From Streptomyces sp. WMMC500 (lineage in GTDB: Bacteria; Actinomycetota; Actinomycetes; Streptomycetales; Streptomycetaceae), in assembly GCF_027497195.1 (NCBI RefSeq), contig NZ_CP114905.1:62001-126000 (forward strand): a stretch of 64,000 nt of DNA, in the 5' to 3' direction. This document shows positions 32,949-42,109 of this stretch, piece after piece. The notes under the pieces are model-generated. The model was not told the origin of the DNA. It searched no databases and saw only the letters and a program-made list of their open reading frames with translations. How positions within the stretch are numbered: the first letter of the stretch is position 1; each line of letters opens with the position of its first letter. Position numbers and translations under genes: made by a program.

Positions 32949-33359
32949 CTAGCGCGTGAGGTACGTGTCGAGCGTGTCGGCTTCGTGGCGCAGCCGGGCG
33001 GCGGCCTCGCCGTGTCCGCCCTTCTCGTAGACCTCGGCCTCGGTGCGGCGCTCCGCGACCTGCGCCCGCAGCAGGGCCCGTACGTCGTCGGCCGTGAGCA
33101 CCCGCCGGGCCGCCTCGGCGGACCCGACGCCGGCGCGGGCGCCGGCGACGTGTGCGCTCCCCTCCTCCGCCGGGGCGGCCGGGGTCTCGACGGCTTCGGC
33201 GTTGTCGATGGCGGCGAGGGCGGTGCGCAGGGCGGAGACGGCCTCGGGCCGGCGCGCCTTCATCGCGGCGCGGAGGTCCGCGCGCATGAGGGACCGCAGT
33301 GCCTGCGCGTCCTCGGTCGTCTCCGGGCCCGTGGGCGGGCCCGCCGCCGGCGCTGTCAT
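32949..33359 (-). CDS. GatB/YqeY domain protein
   Basis: 136 aa. The C-terminal two thirds (LRADLRAAMKARRPEAVSALRTALAAIDNAEAVE and EVYEKGGHGEAAARLRHEADTLDTYL) is the YqeY helical domain, related to the tail of the amidotransferase subunit GatB. Proteins of this kind may bind tRNA; the actual role is not settled. Usually near 150 residues, so complete. It lies 13 bp upstream of the broken Nudix gene and may be cotranscribed with it. Confidence 0.85.
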   Translation of the reverse strand: MTAPAAGPPTGPETTEDAQALRSLMRADLRAAMKARRPEAVSALRTALAAIDNAEAVETPAAPAEEGSAHVAGARAGVGSAEAARRVLTADDVRALLRAQVAERRTEAEVYEKGGHGEAAARLRHEADTLDTYLTR

Positions 33360-33396
33360 GCGCCCACGGTACCGCCCCCGCCGGCCCGGGCCGCGG

Positions 33397-34164
33397 TCAG
33401 CGCTGGCGGGTGGGGCGTACGACGATTTCGTTCACGTCCACCTCCGGCGGCTGGGCCAGGGCGTAGGCGACGGCTGCGGCGATGGCGTCGGGGGCGATCG
33501 CGTGGGCGCGGTAGCTGCGCATGGCCTCGGCGGCGCCGGGGTCGGTGATGGTGTCGGCGAGTTCGGAGGTGACGACGCCGGGCGAGACGGTCGTCACCCG
33601 TACCGAGGGGTCGGACTCCTGCCGCAGGCCCTCGGTGATCGCCCACGCCGCGTACTTCGTGGCGCAGTACACGGCGCCGGTGGGCACGACCTCGTGCGCG
33701 CCGGTGCTGGCGACGGTGACGAAGTGCCCGGACCCCTGGGCGCCGAAGACGGGCAGCGCCGCGGCGATGCCGTGGAGCAGCCCGCGGACGTTCACGTCGA
33801 TCATGCGGTCCCACTCGTCGACGAGCAGGGAGTCCAGCCGCGACAGCGGCATCACCCCGGCGTTGGCGACGAACACGTCGACGCGGCCGTGGCGGGCGCG
33901 GGCGGCCGAGACGAAGTCCTCGACGTCCGCGCGGTCCGTCACGTCGAGGCGTACGGGCTCCAGGATGCCGCCGGCGCGGGCCGCCGGGCCGGCCGTGCGC
34001 TCCGCCAGGGCCTGGAGGCGGTCGGTACGGCGGGCGCCGGCCACCACCCGGTGGCCCTCGGTGGCGAGCCGGGCGGCGACGGCTTCGCCGATGCCGCTGC
34101 TGGCGCCGGTGACGAGGACGGTCCTGCGACCGGCGGGGGTCTGTTCGGTGTGCTGTGTGGTCAT
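33397..34164 (-). CDS. Short-chain dehydrogenase/reductase
   Basis: 255 aa. Rossmann fold with TGASSGIG at about 19-26, NAG in VFVANAGVMP, a Ser in VTVASTGA and the catalytic YCATK (Tyr-x-x-x-Lys). The ARR after the second strand favours NADP(H). Substrate unknown. It is divergent from the XRE/MmyB-type regulator gene with a 9-bp inverted repeat between them, a common regulator-target pair in actinomycetes. Confidence 0.9.
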   Translation of the reverse strand: MTTQHTEQTPAGRRTVLVTGASSGIGEAVAARLATEGHRVVAGARRTDRLQALAERTAGPAARAGGILEPVRLDVTDRADVEDFVSAARARHGRVDVFVANAGVMPLSRLDSLLVDEWDRMIDVNVRGLLHGIAAALPVFGAQGSGHFVTVASTGAHEVVPTGAVYCATKYAAWAITEGLRQESDPSVRVTTVSPGVVTSELADTITDPGAAEAMRSYRAHAIAPDAIAAAVAYALAQPPEVDVNEIVVRPTRQR

Positions 34165-34213
34165 GGCTACGAGGCTGGGCCGCCCGGGGCACCTGCGGGA
34201 GAGGCGGCCTCCT

Positions 34214-34234
34214 CCTGGGTGCGGCGCACCCAGG
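34214..34234. promoter_or_regulatory. Operator-like inverted repeat between SDR and XRE genes
   Basis: CCTGGGTGC, three bases, GCACCCAGG: perfect 9-bp arms midway in the 103-bp divergent gap. Probably the binding site of the XRE regulator controlling both directions. Confidence 0.65.
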
Positions 34235-34267
34235 CACGGTCGCGGGCGGCGTGCCTAGCATGGCGGT

Positions 34268-35095
34268 ATGGCACGTACCGAGCTGGGCGCCTTCCTGACG
34301 GCGCGCCGCGCCGGTGTCACGCCGGAGGCGGCGAACCTCCCGGTCACCGGGCACCGCCGGGTGCCCGGTCTGCGGCGCGAGGAGGTCGCGCTGCTGGCCG
34401 GGGTCAGCGCCGACTACTACGTGCGGCTGGAGCAGGGCCGGGAGCGGTCGCCGTCCGCGCAGGTCCTCGACGCGCTCGCCGCGGCGCTGCGGCTGGACGA
34501 GGACGCCCGGCTGCATCTGTTCCGGCTGGCCGGGCTCGGCCCGCGGGCGCGCGCCGCCGCTGTGCCGGACCGGGTGGAGCCGAGCCTGCTGGCCCTCATG
34601 GACGCCTGGCCGCACAACCCGGCGGTCGTTTACAACCGCGCGTACGACGTGCTCGCCTCGAACGCCATCGCCGACGCGCTCTTCCACGGCTGGGAGTACT
34701 CGCGCAACCTCATGGAGGTCGTGTTCTGCGACCCCGCCGCCCGCTCCTTCTATCGCGACTGGCACGACGTGGCCCGCAACTCGGTCGCCGGCTTCCGCCT
34801 CGCCCACGGTGCGGCGCCGGACGACCCGCGGGTGCGCGAGGTCCTCGGCGGGCTGCTGGCGTCGAGCCCGGAGTTCGCGGAGCTGTGGGCGCGGCACGAC
34901 GCCCGCGGCAAGGCGCTGGAGCACAAGCGCTTCGCGCACCGCGACGTGGGTCCCCTGACGCTGACGATGCAGACGTTCGACGTGCGCGCGGCCCCGGGGC
35001 AGGAGCTGGTCGTCTACCACGCGGAGCCGGGCTCGCCCAGCGCCGAGGCGCTCGCGCTCCTCGGGTCGCTCGCCGCGACCGCGGGCCCCGGCTGA
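34268..35095 (+). CDS. XRE-family regulator with MmyB-like ligand domain
   Basis: 275 aa. N-terminal HTH_31-type domain (LGAFLTARRAGV, GLRREEVALLAGVSADYYVRLEQGRERSPS) and a C-terminal PAS-like MmyB domain (NPAVVYNRAYDVLASN, LPHT-like YRDWHDVARNSVAGFRL, ELVVYHAEPGSPS). Regulators of this type bind fatty-acid-like ligands and often stand next to a short-chain dehydrogenase gene that they control, as here at 33397-34164. Confidence 0.92.
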   Translation: MARTELGAFLTARRAGVTPEAANLPVTGHRRVPGLRREEVALLAGVSADYYVRLEQGRERSPSAQVLDALAAALRLDEDARLHLFRLAGLGPRARAAAVPDRVEPSLLALMDAWPHNPAVVYNRAYDVLASNAIADALFHGWEYSRNLMEVVFCDPAARSFYRDWHDVARNSVAGFRLAHGAAPDDPRVREVLGGLLASSPEFAELWARHDARGKALEHKRFAHRDVGPLTLTMQTFDVRAAPGQELVVYHAEPGSPSAEALALLGSLAATAGPG

Positions 35096-35117
35096 CGGCC
35101 CGGGGGCGGGTGCGCGC

Positions 35118-36113
35118 TCAGCCGGGCAGGTTCAGCCGGTAGCCGTGGGTGCGGCGGTACGGGCGGAAGCCGAGTTGCTCGTCGAGTGCCAGGACCTCGG
35201 CCCCGTCGTCGGCGGCGGCGGTCTCCACCTCGCTGATCTGCGGGTGCTCGGCATGCAGCCGGCGCAGCATCTCGGCCGTGACCCAGCGCCCGAGGCCGCG
35301 GCGGCGGTGCGCCGGTACGACCGCGAGGTGGCAGTGCTGGGCGCGGGGGGCGGGGGCGGGCGGTATCAGTACCTCGGTGTAGCCGGCGACGGCGCCGGTG
35401 CCGGTGTGCAGGGCGGCCACCGTCAGCAGCCGTCCGCTGGCGGGTTCCGGCGTGCCCGCGGCGGTGCCGAAGGCGAAACCGGGGACGGCCGCGGCGAGGC
35501 CGTCGGGGTCCGCGGCGGGCGGCGCGGGTGCGGTACGGGCCGGGCCGGCCGGCGCCGGGACGGCGGGGGCGTACCACGTGGTGAGCCGGTAGCCCGGGTG
35601 GTCGGCGAAGACCAGCTCCGCGAGCCAGGCGCGGTGCACCTCCGACAGCGGCAGCAGCAGGTGGTGGACGACGCGCTCGCGGACGAAGCCGTGGCGCAGG
35701 CAGAAGACGTCGGCGGGCGTGCACGCCGGGGCCGCCGCCCGCAGGGCGGCCCAGCCCGCCTCCCGGGCCGCGGCGGCGACGGCTGCCAGCAGCAGGGTGC
35801 CGGTGCCGCGGCGGCGGGCGCCGGGGTGGACGTAGAGCTGGAGCTCCGCGGTCGTACGGACCGGGCCGGGCGAGGTGGCCGGCCGCACCCCCGCTACGGC
35901 CGTCACCTCGCCCCCCGGCCCCGTGGCCGCCCAGGCGGGCGGCATGGTGCCGCCGGCCTGGGCGTCCCCCCGTAGTCCGGCGAGGACCTCTTCCCGTACC
36001 GGCGCCGGCACGCCGGGCAGGTCCGCCGCCCGCGCGGCGGCGACGACGGCGCGCCAGGCGTCCGCGGCCGGCGCGGCGTCGCGTACGACGGCGATCTCCC
36101 CCGGTGAACTCAT
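35118..36113 (-). CDS. Tandem GNAT acetyltransferase
   Basis: 331 aa with two GNAT domains. The first has LYVHPGARRRGTGTLLLAAV at about 92 (acetyl-CoA-binding R-x-x-G-x-G/A), the second LAVVPAHRRRGLGRWVTAEML near 265. Arrangement and length resemble mycothiol-synthase-like or aminoglycoside-type double GNATs. ATG 36113 has GGAG seven bases upstream. It is divergent from the SDR-like gene, and the start region takes part in the long inverted repeat at 36133-36259. Confidence 0.82.
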   Translation of the reverse strand: MSSPGEIAVVRDAAPAADAWRAVVAAARAADLPGVPAPVREEVLAGLRGDAQAGGTMPPAWAATGPGGEVTAVAGVRPATSPGPVRTTAELQLYVHPGARRRGTGTLLLAAVAAAAREAGWAALRAAAPACTPADVFCLRHGFVRERVVHHLLLPLSEVHRAWLAELVFADHPGYRLTTWYAPAVPAPAGPARTAPAPPAADPDGLAAAVPGFAFGTAAGTPEPASGRLLTVAALHTGTGAVAGYTEVLIPPAPAPRAQHCHLAVVPAHRRRGLGRWVTAEMLRRLHAEHPQISEVETAAADDGAEVLALDEQLGFRPYRRTHGYRLNLPG

Positions 36114-36132
36114 GGCTCCAGCCTCGCCGCGC

Positions 36133-36259
36133 GGCGCCCGGCGAACAACGGCCGATCCCGGAACGTGCCATAACCCGTCGGTTATCGATGGGCACCGGGG
36201 ATTGATAACCGACGGGTTATCCGGCGTTGCCGGATCGGCCGTTGTTCGCCGGGGGCGCC
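36133..36259. promoter_or_regulatory. 127-bp symmetrical inverted repeat with two palindromic operators
   Basis: Inner arms ATAACCCGTCGGTTATC (36170-36186) and its perfect reverse complement (36204-36220) are 17 bp apart; each arm is itself a palindrome ATAACC-N4-GGTTAT. Outer arms 36133-36160 and 36231-36259 are also reverse complements except for two small indels (core GGCGAACAACGGCCGATCC). The axis of both is near 36195. It fills the divergent gap between the GNAT and SDR-like genes. Confidence 0.85.
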
Positions 36260-36321
36260 GGGCCGAGGCTGTTCGTGCAGACGCAAGAGCACACGCAGCC
36301 ACCGAAGGGGGCGCAGGGTCC

Positions 36322-37047
36322 ATGACCGCCACCGCACGTACGGGCAGGGTCTGGTTCGTCACCACGGCAGGACACGGCGCGGGGCGGGCCGTCACCGCGG
36401 CCGCGCTGGCGCGCGGCGACCGGGTCGCCGCCGTCGTACCGGACGAGGCCGCCCGGGAGCGGCTGCTCGCGCGGCACGACGAGCACCGGCGCAGGTTGTT
36501 CGTCCGTGCCCTGGACGTGGCCGACAACTGGTCGGTGAACGCCACGGTGTGCGCGGCGGCCGACCGGTTCGGCCGGCTCGACGCGATCGTCAACGACGCC
36601 CGGCCCCCGCGCCCCTCCCCCGGCGGCGGCGCCGGGGGCCCCGCCGCCGAAGCAGCCGCGGCAGCAGCCGCGCCGGTCGGGTGGATACCCGAGGCGGCGG
36701 CGCGGGCGCGGCTGGAGTCGGCGTTCTTCGGGCCGCTGTGGGTCGCGCAGGCCGTCCTGCCGCTGCTGTACGCACAGCGCTCCGGCCATCTGCTCCAGCT
36801 CTGCGGCTCCGTTGCCCCGCCGGGGGCGCCGGGCGCGGCGCTGGACCGGGCGGGCACCTGCGCGGTGGTGGCGCTGAGCCGGGCGGTGGTGGGCGAGGCG
36901 GCGCGCCAAGGGGTCGACGTCAGCGTCGTCGGCGGGCGGCCGGGGGCCGGTGCGCTGCTGCGGCTCGTCGACGGTGCCGCGGCCCGCCGCCGGGAGTCCG
37001 CCGCCCCCGCGTCCGCCTCCGCCGCAGGTCATGGAGCGGCGGCCTGA
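36322..37047 (+). CDS. SDR-like protein lacking the catalytic Tyr/Lys
   Basis: 241 aa. The fold of a short-chain dehydrogenase is recognisable: VWFVTTAGHGAGRAV replaces TGxxxGIG, DVADNWSV and an NDA in place of NAG follow. In the active-site region LQLCGSVAPPGAPGAALDRAG there is a Ser but no Y-x-x-x-K. An Ala/Gly/Pro-rich insertion lies at about 93-118. It probably does not catalyse a normal oxidoreduction and may bind a cofactor as a sensor or be decaying. Followed 83 bp later by a LysR gene in the same direction. Confidence 0.72.
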   Translation: MTATARTGRVWFVTTAGHGAGRAVTAAALARGDRVAAVVPDEAARERLLARHDEHRRRLFVRALDVADNWSVNATVCAAADRFGRLDAIVNDARPPRPSPGGGAGGPAAEAAAAAAAPVGWIPEAAARARLESAFFGPLWVAQAVLPLLYAQRSGHLLQLCGSVAPPGAPGAALDRAGTCAVVALSRAVVGEAARQGVDVSVVGGRPGAGALLRLVDGAAARRRESAAPASASAAGHGAAA

Positions 37048-37130
37048 GGGTGACGGGGGCGGGGCAGGCGGGATACGCTCCCGGGACGGTGCCGGTTTCC
37101 GGCCACGGCCAGGCGATACGGGGGTGCGGG

Positions 37131-38102
37131 ATGGAGCTGCGGGACATCGAGATCTTCCTCGCACTCGCCGAGGAGCTGCACTTCGGCCGTACCGCGGAGC
37201 GGCTGCACGTCTCGCAGGCGCGCGTCAGCCAGTCGATCGCCAAGCAGGAGCGCCGCATCGGCGCGCCGCTGTTCGAGCGCACCAGCCGCAGGGTGGAGCT
37301 GACGGCCATCGGTGCCCGCCTTCACGACGATCTCCGCGCGGGCTACCGGCGGATCCAGGAGGGCATCGACGCCGCCGCCGCGGCCGCCCGCGGGACGACC
37401 GGGGTGCTCACGCTGGGTCTGATGTGCGCCCAGGCGTTCGACCAGGCGTCGATACTCGCGCGCTTCAAGCACCGCTACCCGGGTGTCGAACTCCGCTTCC
37501 GCGAGGTGGTCTTCAGCGACCCCTTCGGGATGCTGCGCGCGGGCGAGGTGGACCTGGAGGTCACCTGGCTCCCGGTGCGCGAGCCGGACCTGACGGTCGG
37601 CCCGGTGCTGGCCCGGGAGGCGCACGTGCTCATGGTGGCCGAGGGCCACCCCTTCGCCGGCCGCGCGTCCGTGAGCCTCGAAGAGCTCGCGGACTGCGTG
37701 TTTCCGCAGCCGGTGAACCCGGTCCCGGCGTACTGGATGCAGGCGCTGATGCCGGCACGTACGCCCTCGGGGCGGCCGATCCCCGCGGACGGGCCGAAGA
37801 TCGCCACCTTCCAGGAGGCGCAGGCCGTGGTCGCAGCCGGGGACGCGGTGTGCGTCGTACAGGGTGAGGCGGCGCGGCACTTCCCGCGGCCCGGCATCGC
37901 GTACGTGCCGATCACGGAGCAGCCGATGGGCGTGTGGGGGCTGATCTGGCGTACGGCGCACGAGACGCCGCTCGTACGGGCCTTCGTCCAGTCGGCCGTC
38001 GACACCCTCGCCGCGGCGGCGGAGGCGGCGCCGGGCGCGGACGCCCCGCCGGCACCGGAGCCGGCCCGCGCCGTGCCGGAGCCCGCGGTCGCCCGGGGCT
38101 GA
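37131..38102 (+). CDS. LysR-family transcriptional regulator
   Basis: 323 aa. N-terminal winged helix (MELRDIEIFLALAEELHFGRTAERLHVSQARVSQSI, ERRIGAPLFERTSRRVELT) and a periplasmic-binding-like effector domain from about 90. The tail after 295 is Ala/Pro-rich and probably disordered. Likely partner of the upstream SDR-like gene and of the divergent GNAT gene through the operators at 36170-36220; the effector is unknown. Confidence 0.92.
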   Translation: MELRDIEIFLALAEELHFGRTAERLHVSQARVSQSIAKQERRIGAPLFERTSRRVELTAIGARLHDDLRAGYRRIQEGIDAAAAAARGTTGVLTLGLMCAQAFDQASILARFKHRYPGVELRFREVVFSDPFGMLRAGEVDLEVTWLPVREPDLTVGPVLAREAHVLMVAEGHPFAGRASVSLEELADCVFPQPVNPVPAYWMQALMPARTPSGRPIPADGPKIATFQEAQAVVAAGDAVCVVQGEAARHFPRPGIAYVPITEQPMGVWGLIWRTAHETPLVRAFVQSAVDTLAAAAEAAPGADAPPAPEPARAVPEPAVARG

Positions 38103-38118
38103 ACGGGCACGGGACCCT

Positions 38119-39006
38119 TCAGAGCCGGGAGTTCTGCTTCAGCACCGCCACGGCGCCGACCGTGCGGTATCCGCGCCACTCCAGCGCGGCGGCGGGCGAG
38201 AAGGAGCCGAAGTCGACCTGCCAGCCGCCGTCCTCCTGCTGCTCCGCGGCCAGCCGCTCCAGCTCGGCGTCGACGACCTCCGGGGCATACAGCGCACGCG
38301 CCGGGCGGCCCGGTTCCGGGGCGACGTCGAGCGGGCGGATCGCCTCGCCTTCGGACCCGCCCGCGACGGGCAGCACGCCGTCGTCGGGAATGAGCGGGCG
38401 CAGCCGTTCCAGCAGGGCGGTGGCCCGCGGGCGGGTGTCGGAGGCGGCGTCGAGGAACCGGATGGCGAAGGACAGCTCGATCGCGTGCGGCTCGTCGCCG
38501 ATGGCCTCGACGGCGTCCAGGCAGTAGCGCGTGGCCCGCTCCAGCCAGGGGTGGGCGGCGACCGCGGGGTCGTGCGCGGCCAGCCTCAGGGCGGTGCCGG
38601 CGGTGAAGGCGGTGCTCTGCAGGGCGGAGGCCGCCGGGTCGGCCTGCGTCCAGAACGGCGCGCAGCCCGCGGGGTCGGCGACGGGCAGCGCGAAGGGCAG
38701 CCCGCCGTCGGGGAGCGTGACCGACAGCAGCCAGTCGCAGAGCCGCGCCGCGTGCGGGGTGGTGGCGGGGGCGGCGTCGACGAACGCCTCGAAGGCGTGC
38801 AGCGCGCCGCCGGGCTGGCTCTCCGGTGCCCGCAGGTCCGGCTCCAGGCCCCAGCCGTAGCCGCCGTCGGGGTTGCGGTAGCCGTCGACGGCGGCGAGCA
38901 CGGCGGCGGGGTCGGCCCGGTCGAGCAGCAGCTCGAAGCGGCGGCGGTCGAGGAGCCGGGCGTGCGTGGCCATGAAGGACGTGGCGGCGGAGAGGTCTGC
39001 GGTCAT
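38119..39006 (-). CDS. Prenyltransferase/squalene-cyclase-like alpha/alpha-toroid protein
   Basis: 295 aa. Repeated QW-like motifs (NPDGGYGWGLEPDLR near 45, LPDGGLPF near 100, EDGGWQVDFGSFS near 260) place it in the terpenoid cyclase/prenyltransferase toroid superfamily. The DxDD of squalene-hopene cyclases is absent and the protein is half their length, so cyclase activity is unlikely. Such short forms are widespread in Streptomyces with unknown role. Convergent with the LysR gene, 16 bp apart. Confidence 0.78.
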   Translation of the reverse strand: MTADLSAATSFMATHARLLDRRRFELLLDRADPAAVLAAVDGYRNPDGGYGWGLEPDLRAPESQPGGALHAFEAFVDAAPATTPHAARLCDWLLSVTLPDGGLPFALPVADPAGCAPFWTQADPAASALQSTAFTAGTALRLAAHDPAVAAHPWLERATRYCLDAVEAIGDEPHAIELSFAIRFLDAASDTRPRATALLERLRPLIPDDGVLPVAGGSEGEAIRPLDVAPEPGRPARALYAPEVVDAELERLAAEQQEDGGWQVDFGSFSPAAALEWRGYRTVGAVAVLKQNSRL

Positions 39007-39223
39007 GCGCCCACCATGGCAGCGGCGTGGGCGGCGGTCTTGGACGATTCGGACGTGTCCGCCGGCCGGACCGGATCGGCGGACGACCGGAGCGGCAGGC
39101 CGCGGCCGGCGGGAGAACGGCAGCCGCCTTCGGCCGGTGCCGTCCCCTCCGCGGCGCTCGCGGTCGTCACTCCCCCGGTCCGCGAACGTCTCGCACCGCA
39201 CCCCCGGGCGGCCCGTGCCCCCG

Positions 39224-42109
39224 TCAGGCCCGGCCGCGGACGGTGAACGTCGTCGTCGCCAGCGCCGCGGCGTGTGCCGCGTTCCGGGCGCGGACACGTA
39301 CCGTGTGCCGCCCCGGCGGCAGCGTCAGTGCCGCCGTGAGCCGGCCCGTGGCGGGGTCGAAGCGGTGCGGTACGGGGCGGCCGTCGACCTCGACCTCGGT
39401 GCCGGCCGCGCCGATGCCGGAGGTGCGGTCGGTGACGCGGGCCCGCAGCCGGACGGCGGGGCCGGAGGCCGTCGCGCCGTCCTTCGGGGAGAGCCGGTCG
39501 ACGCGCGGCGCGAGGGGCACGGCGCGGCCGGTCCGGCGGCGGGTGGCGTACTGGATGCGGGAGACGGACGGCGGTACGGCCGCCGCGTCCGGGGCCAGGG
39601 CGGCTTCGAAGACCAGCGGATAGTCGACGCCGCGGCGGACCTTGGGGCCCGCGGTGACGGTGAACTCCACACTCTCGCGGCCCATGGGCGCGACCGTCAC
39701 CTCCGCGGCGCCCGCGGGTGCGAGGGACCAGCCGCCGAAGGCGCGCCCCGTGACCGCGACGGTCCGCGGGGCCGCGCCGAAGTTGTAGACGTCCACCGAC
39801 ATCCGGGTGGTGGCGGTCAGCCGGTAGCCGAGCGGCGGCGGGGTGTCGCCGTCGGCCTTGCCCGGCGCGGCGTCCGCGGCGGCGAAGCGCTGCGCGAGCA
39901 CGATGTGCTCGGCAGCCGACAGCCGGCCGCCGCGGGTGCGTACGGCCGCGGGGCGCGGGTCGCGGGCGGCGTCCGGTGTCTCGCTCACCAGGTAGCAGGG
40001 GTCGGGCGCCGCCGCGATACGGACCGTCCCGGCGGCGGAGCGGACGTGCGTGCCGCGGTGGGCGCCCATGATGTCGTAGCGCTCGACCCGCCCGCCCGGG
40101 GATGCGGGCACCGGCACGTCGGTGGGTCCGGGGCCCGGCGCGTACACGACGGTGATGGTCCGCGGCCCGTCGCGGAAGACGAAACCGGCCGCCGCGGGCA
40201 GCAGCCCGGTGAGGGTGCGGACGTGGTCCGCCGTGCCGAGCAGCGAGGTCATGGCCGCGTACGCGCTGTACGAGGGCCACGGCTGGAACTCCCGGCTGAG
40301 CAGCGCGAAGGAGACGCCGTCGTCGGTGCACGGCGGGGCGCAGAACCAGAAGTGCCGGGCGGTGCCCTCGGCGAGGCTCTCCACGGTCGACAGGACGAGG
40401 TAGCGGGCCTGGACGACCTGCCGTTCGTGGGTGAGGTCGCGGCCGGGTTCTGCCGGGAGCATCGCGCCGCACTCCGTCATCCACATCGGCAGCCCGGGCC
40501 CGTAGGTGTCGCGCAGCGCGCGCTGTTCCTCGGCCGCGGCGGGGAACTCGGGGTCCTCGCCGGGTGCCGGGTAGCCGTGGAAGCTCCAGGCGTCGGCGTA
40601 GCGGGTCACGTCGTTCTGCAGCATGAGGTCCTGGAAGGGCCCGGCGGTGGCGATGCCGGGGAGGACCACGGGCGGGTGGTGCGGCCGGCCGGCGATGCCG
40701 AGCGCGGCGGCCTTGACGTAGGCCGCGTGCTGGTCGCCGGTGCTCGCGGTGTCGTCCACGTCGGGTTCGTTGGACAGGTGCAGGGCGTCGGCGACGGTGC
40801 CGTTGCCGTCGCCGGCGAGGTGGGCCGCGTAGCGGTAGGCGTCGCGCAGGTCGTCGGGCAGCGGGACGGAGGTCTCGCTCATCGCCCAGGCGGGCGGCGG
40901 GGAGACGACCTCCAGCACGTCGAGGCCGTGGCGGCGGAAGGCGCGCACCGTACGGCCGTAGAGTCCGCTGTCGTACGGGCCGTGGGGCGCGCGCTGCGCG
41001 GCCGGCCAGGAGCTGCCGTCGCGTACCCAGCCGGCGCCCATCTCCCGCATGCCGGCGGCGAAGGCGTCGAGCCGGGCGGGCGGGACGAGCGCGAAGGTGG
41101 CGACGTTGACGCCGAAGCGACTGTCGGGCCCGGCGGCCGGCCGCCGCTCGGGCAGCCGCGCGAAGCTGCCGGTGACGACGCCGGCGGGAGCGGTGTCCAG
41201 GGCGGCCAGCACGCGGTAGTTGCCGGGCGGCAGGTCACGGGGCAGCGGGGCGGTGCCCGTCGCGGCGCCGGCGCGGACGGTGGCGGAGCCGGAGGCGACG
41301 GTCGCCGAGTGGTAGTCGAGGACGGTGTACGTGACCGTACGCGCCTGCCGCGCCGTGCTGCCGAGGCCGAAGTGCAGGTCGGCGGGCTCGTCGCCGCGCC
41401 AGAGGCCGAGACCGGAGTCCGGGTCGCCGAGGTGGACGGTGCGCAGCGCGAGGTCCACGGGCGTGAGGGTGAACTCGTCGAGCAGGAAGCGGTATCCGGT
41501 GTAGTCCTCCAGGACGGTGGGCTCGTCGACGGTGAAGGTGACGAGGTTCCGGCCGCGCCGCAGTTCGATGTCGCCGAGGGTGAGGACTGACAGGTCGCCC
41601 CAGGCGGGCGGGGACTCGTACCAGTGCGGCTGGGAGCCGGCCAGCGGCCGGTGCGGGGCGTCGCCCACGGCGAGGCCGCAGTACGAGCCGGGCTCGGCGG
41701 CGTGCGGCTGCTCGACCGGGGCGGTGGCGACGGCGGTCAGCCGGTGGACGCCGGCGGCGGGGACGTCGACGGCGTACGTGGCGTACCAGCGGCCGGCGGG
41801 CGGGGGTTCCGCGGTGGCGAGCGCGAGGCAGGCGCCGCCGGCGGCCCTGGGGTCGCGGACGACGGGGATGTTGGTGCGCAGCGGCTTCTCGCCGGGGACG
41901 GTGATCACGTCTTCCTCCGGGGCGGTTCTCCGTGCGCGGGCGAGCCCGCCGCCCGCCGCGGGCGCCGAGCCGCCGGCGAGGGCGGCGGTCACGGCGAGGG
42001 CGCCCGCGACGAGGGTGCGGCGGCGGGGAGTTGCGCTGCCGGGTGCGCCGTCGTGGCCGGCCCGGTGGTCGGATGGCGCGGCTTCGGGCCGCTGGTCGTC
42101 GTGCGTCAT
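39224..42109 (-). CDS. Exported glycoside hydrolase, clan GH-A (GH39-like)
   Basis: 961 aa. Tat-type signal (TPRRRTLVAGALAVTAALAGG). Residues about 60-330 form beta-sandwich, carbohydrate-binding-like domains, followed by a TIM barrel with acid/base Glu in HLSNEPDV and nucleophile Glu in PMWMTECGAM, then C-terminal beta domains including an Ig-like one (PKDGATASGPAVRLRARV). It is predicted to cleave plant or microbial polysaccharide outside the cell; the substrate is not deducible. ATG 42109 opens the Tat signal; a far longer open frame upstream is only a GC-bias effect. Divergent from the kinase gene. Confidence 0.85.
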   Translation of the reverse strand: MTHDDQRPEAAPSDHRAGHDGAPGSATPRRRTLVAGALAVTAALAGGSAPAAGGGLARARRTAPEEDVITVPGEKPLRTNIPVVRDPRAAGGACLALATAEPPPAGRWYATYAVDVPAAGVHRLTAVATAPVEQPHAAEPGSYCGLAVGDAPHRPLAGSQPHWYESPPAWGDLSVLTLGDIELRRGRNLVTFTVDEPTVLEDYTGYRFLLDEFTLTPVDLALRTVHLGDPDSGLGLWRGDEPADLHFGLGSTARQARTVTYTVLDYHSATVASGSATVRAGAATGTAPLPRDLPPGNYRVLAALDTAPAGVVTGSFARLPERRPAAGPDSRFGVNVATFALVPPARLDAFAAGMREMGAGWVRDGSSWPAAQRAPHGPYDSGLYGRTVRAFRRHGLDVLEVVSPPPAWAMSETSVPLPDDLRDAYRYAAHLAGDGNGTVADALHLSNEPDVDDTASTGDQHAAYVKAAALGIAGRPHHPPVVLPGIATAGPFQDLMLQNDVTRYADAWSFHGYPAPGEDPEFPAAAEEQRALRDTYGPGLPMWMTECGAMLPAEPGRDLTHERQVVQARYLVLSTVESLAEGTARHFWFCAPPCTDDGVSFALLSREFQPWPSYSAYAAMTSLLGTADHVRTLTGLLPAAAGFVFRDGPRTITVVYAPGPGPTDVPVPASPGGRVERYDIMGAHRGTHVRSAAGTVRIAAAPDPCYLVSETPDAARDPRPAAVRTRGGRLSAAEHIVLAQRFAAADAAPGKADGDTPPPLGYRLTATTRMSVDVYNFGAAPRTVAVTGRAFGGWSLAPAGAAEVTVAPMGRESVEFTVTAGPKVRRGVDYPLVFEAALAPDAAAVPPSVSRIQYATRRRTGRAVPLAPRVDRLSPKDGATASGPAVRLRARVTDRTSGIGAAGTEVEVDGRPVPHRFDPATGRLTAALTLPPGRHTVRVRARNAAHAAALATTTFTVRGRA

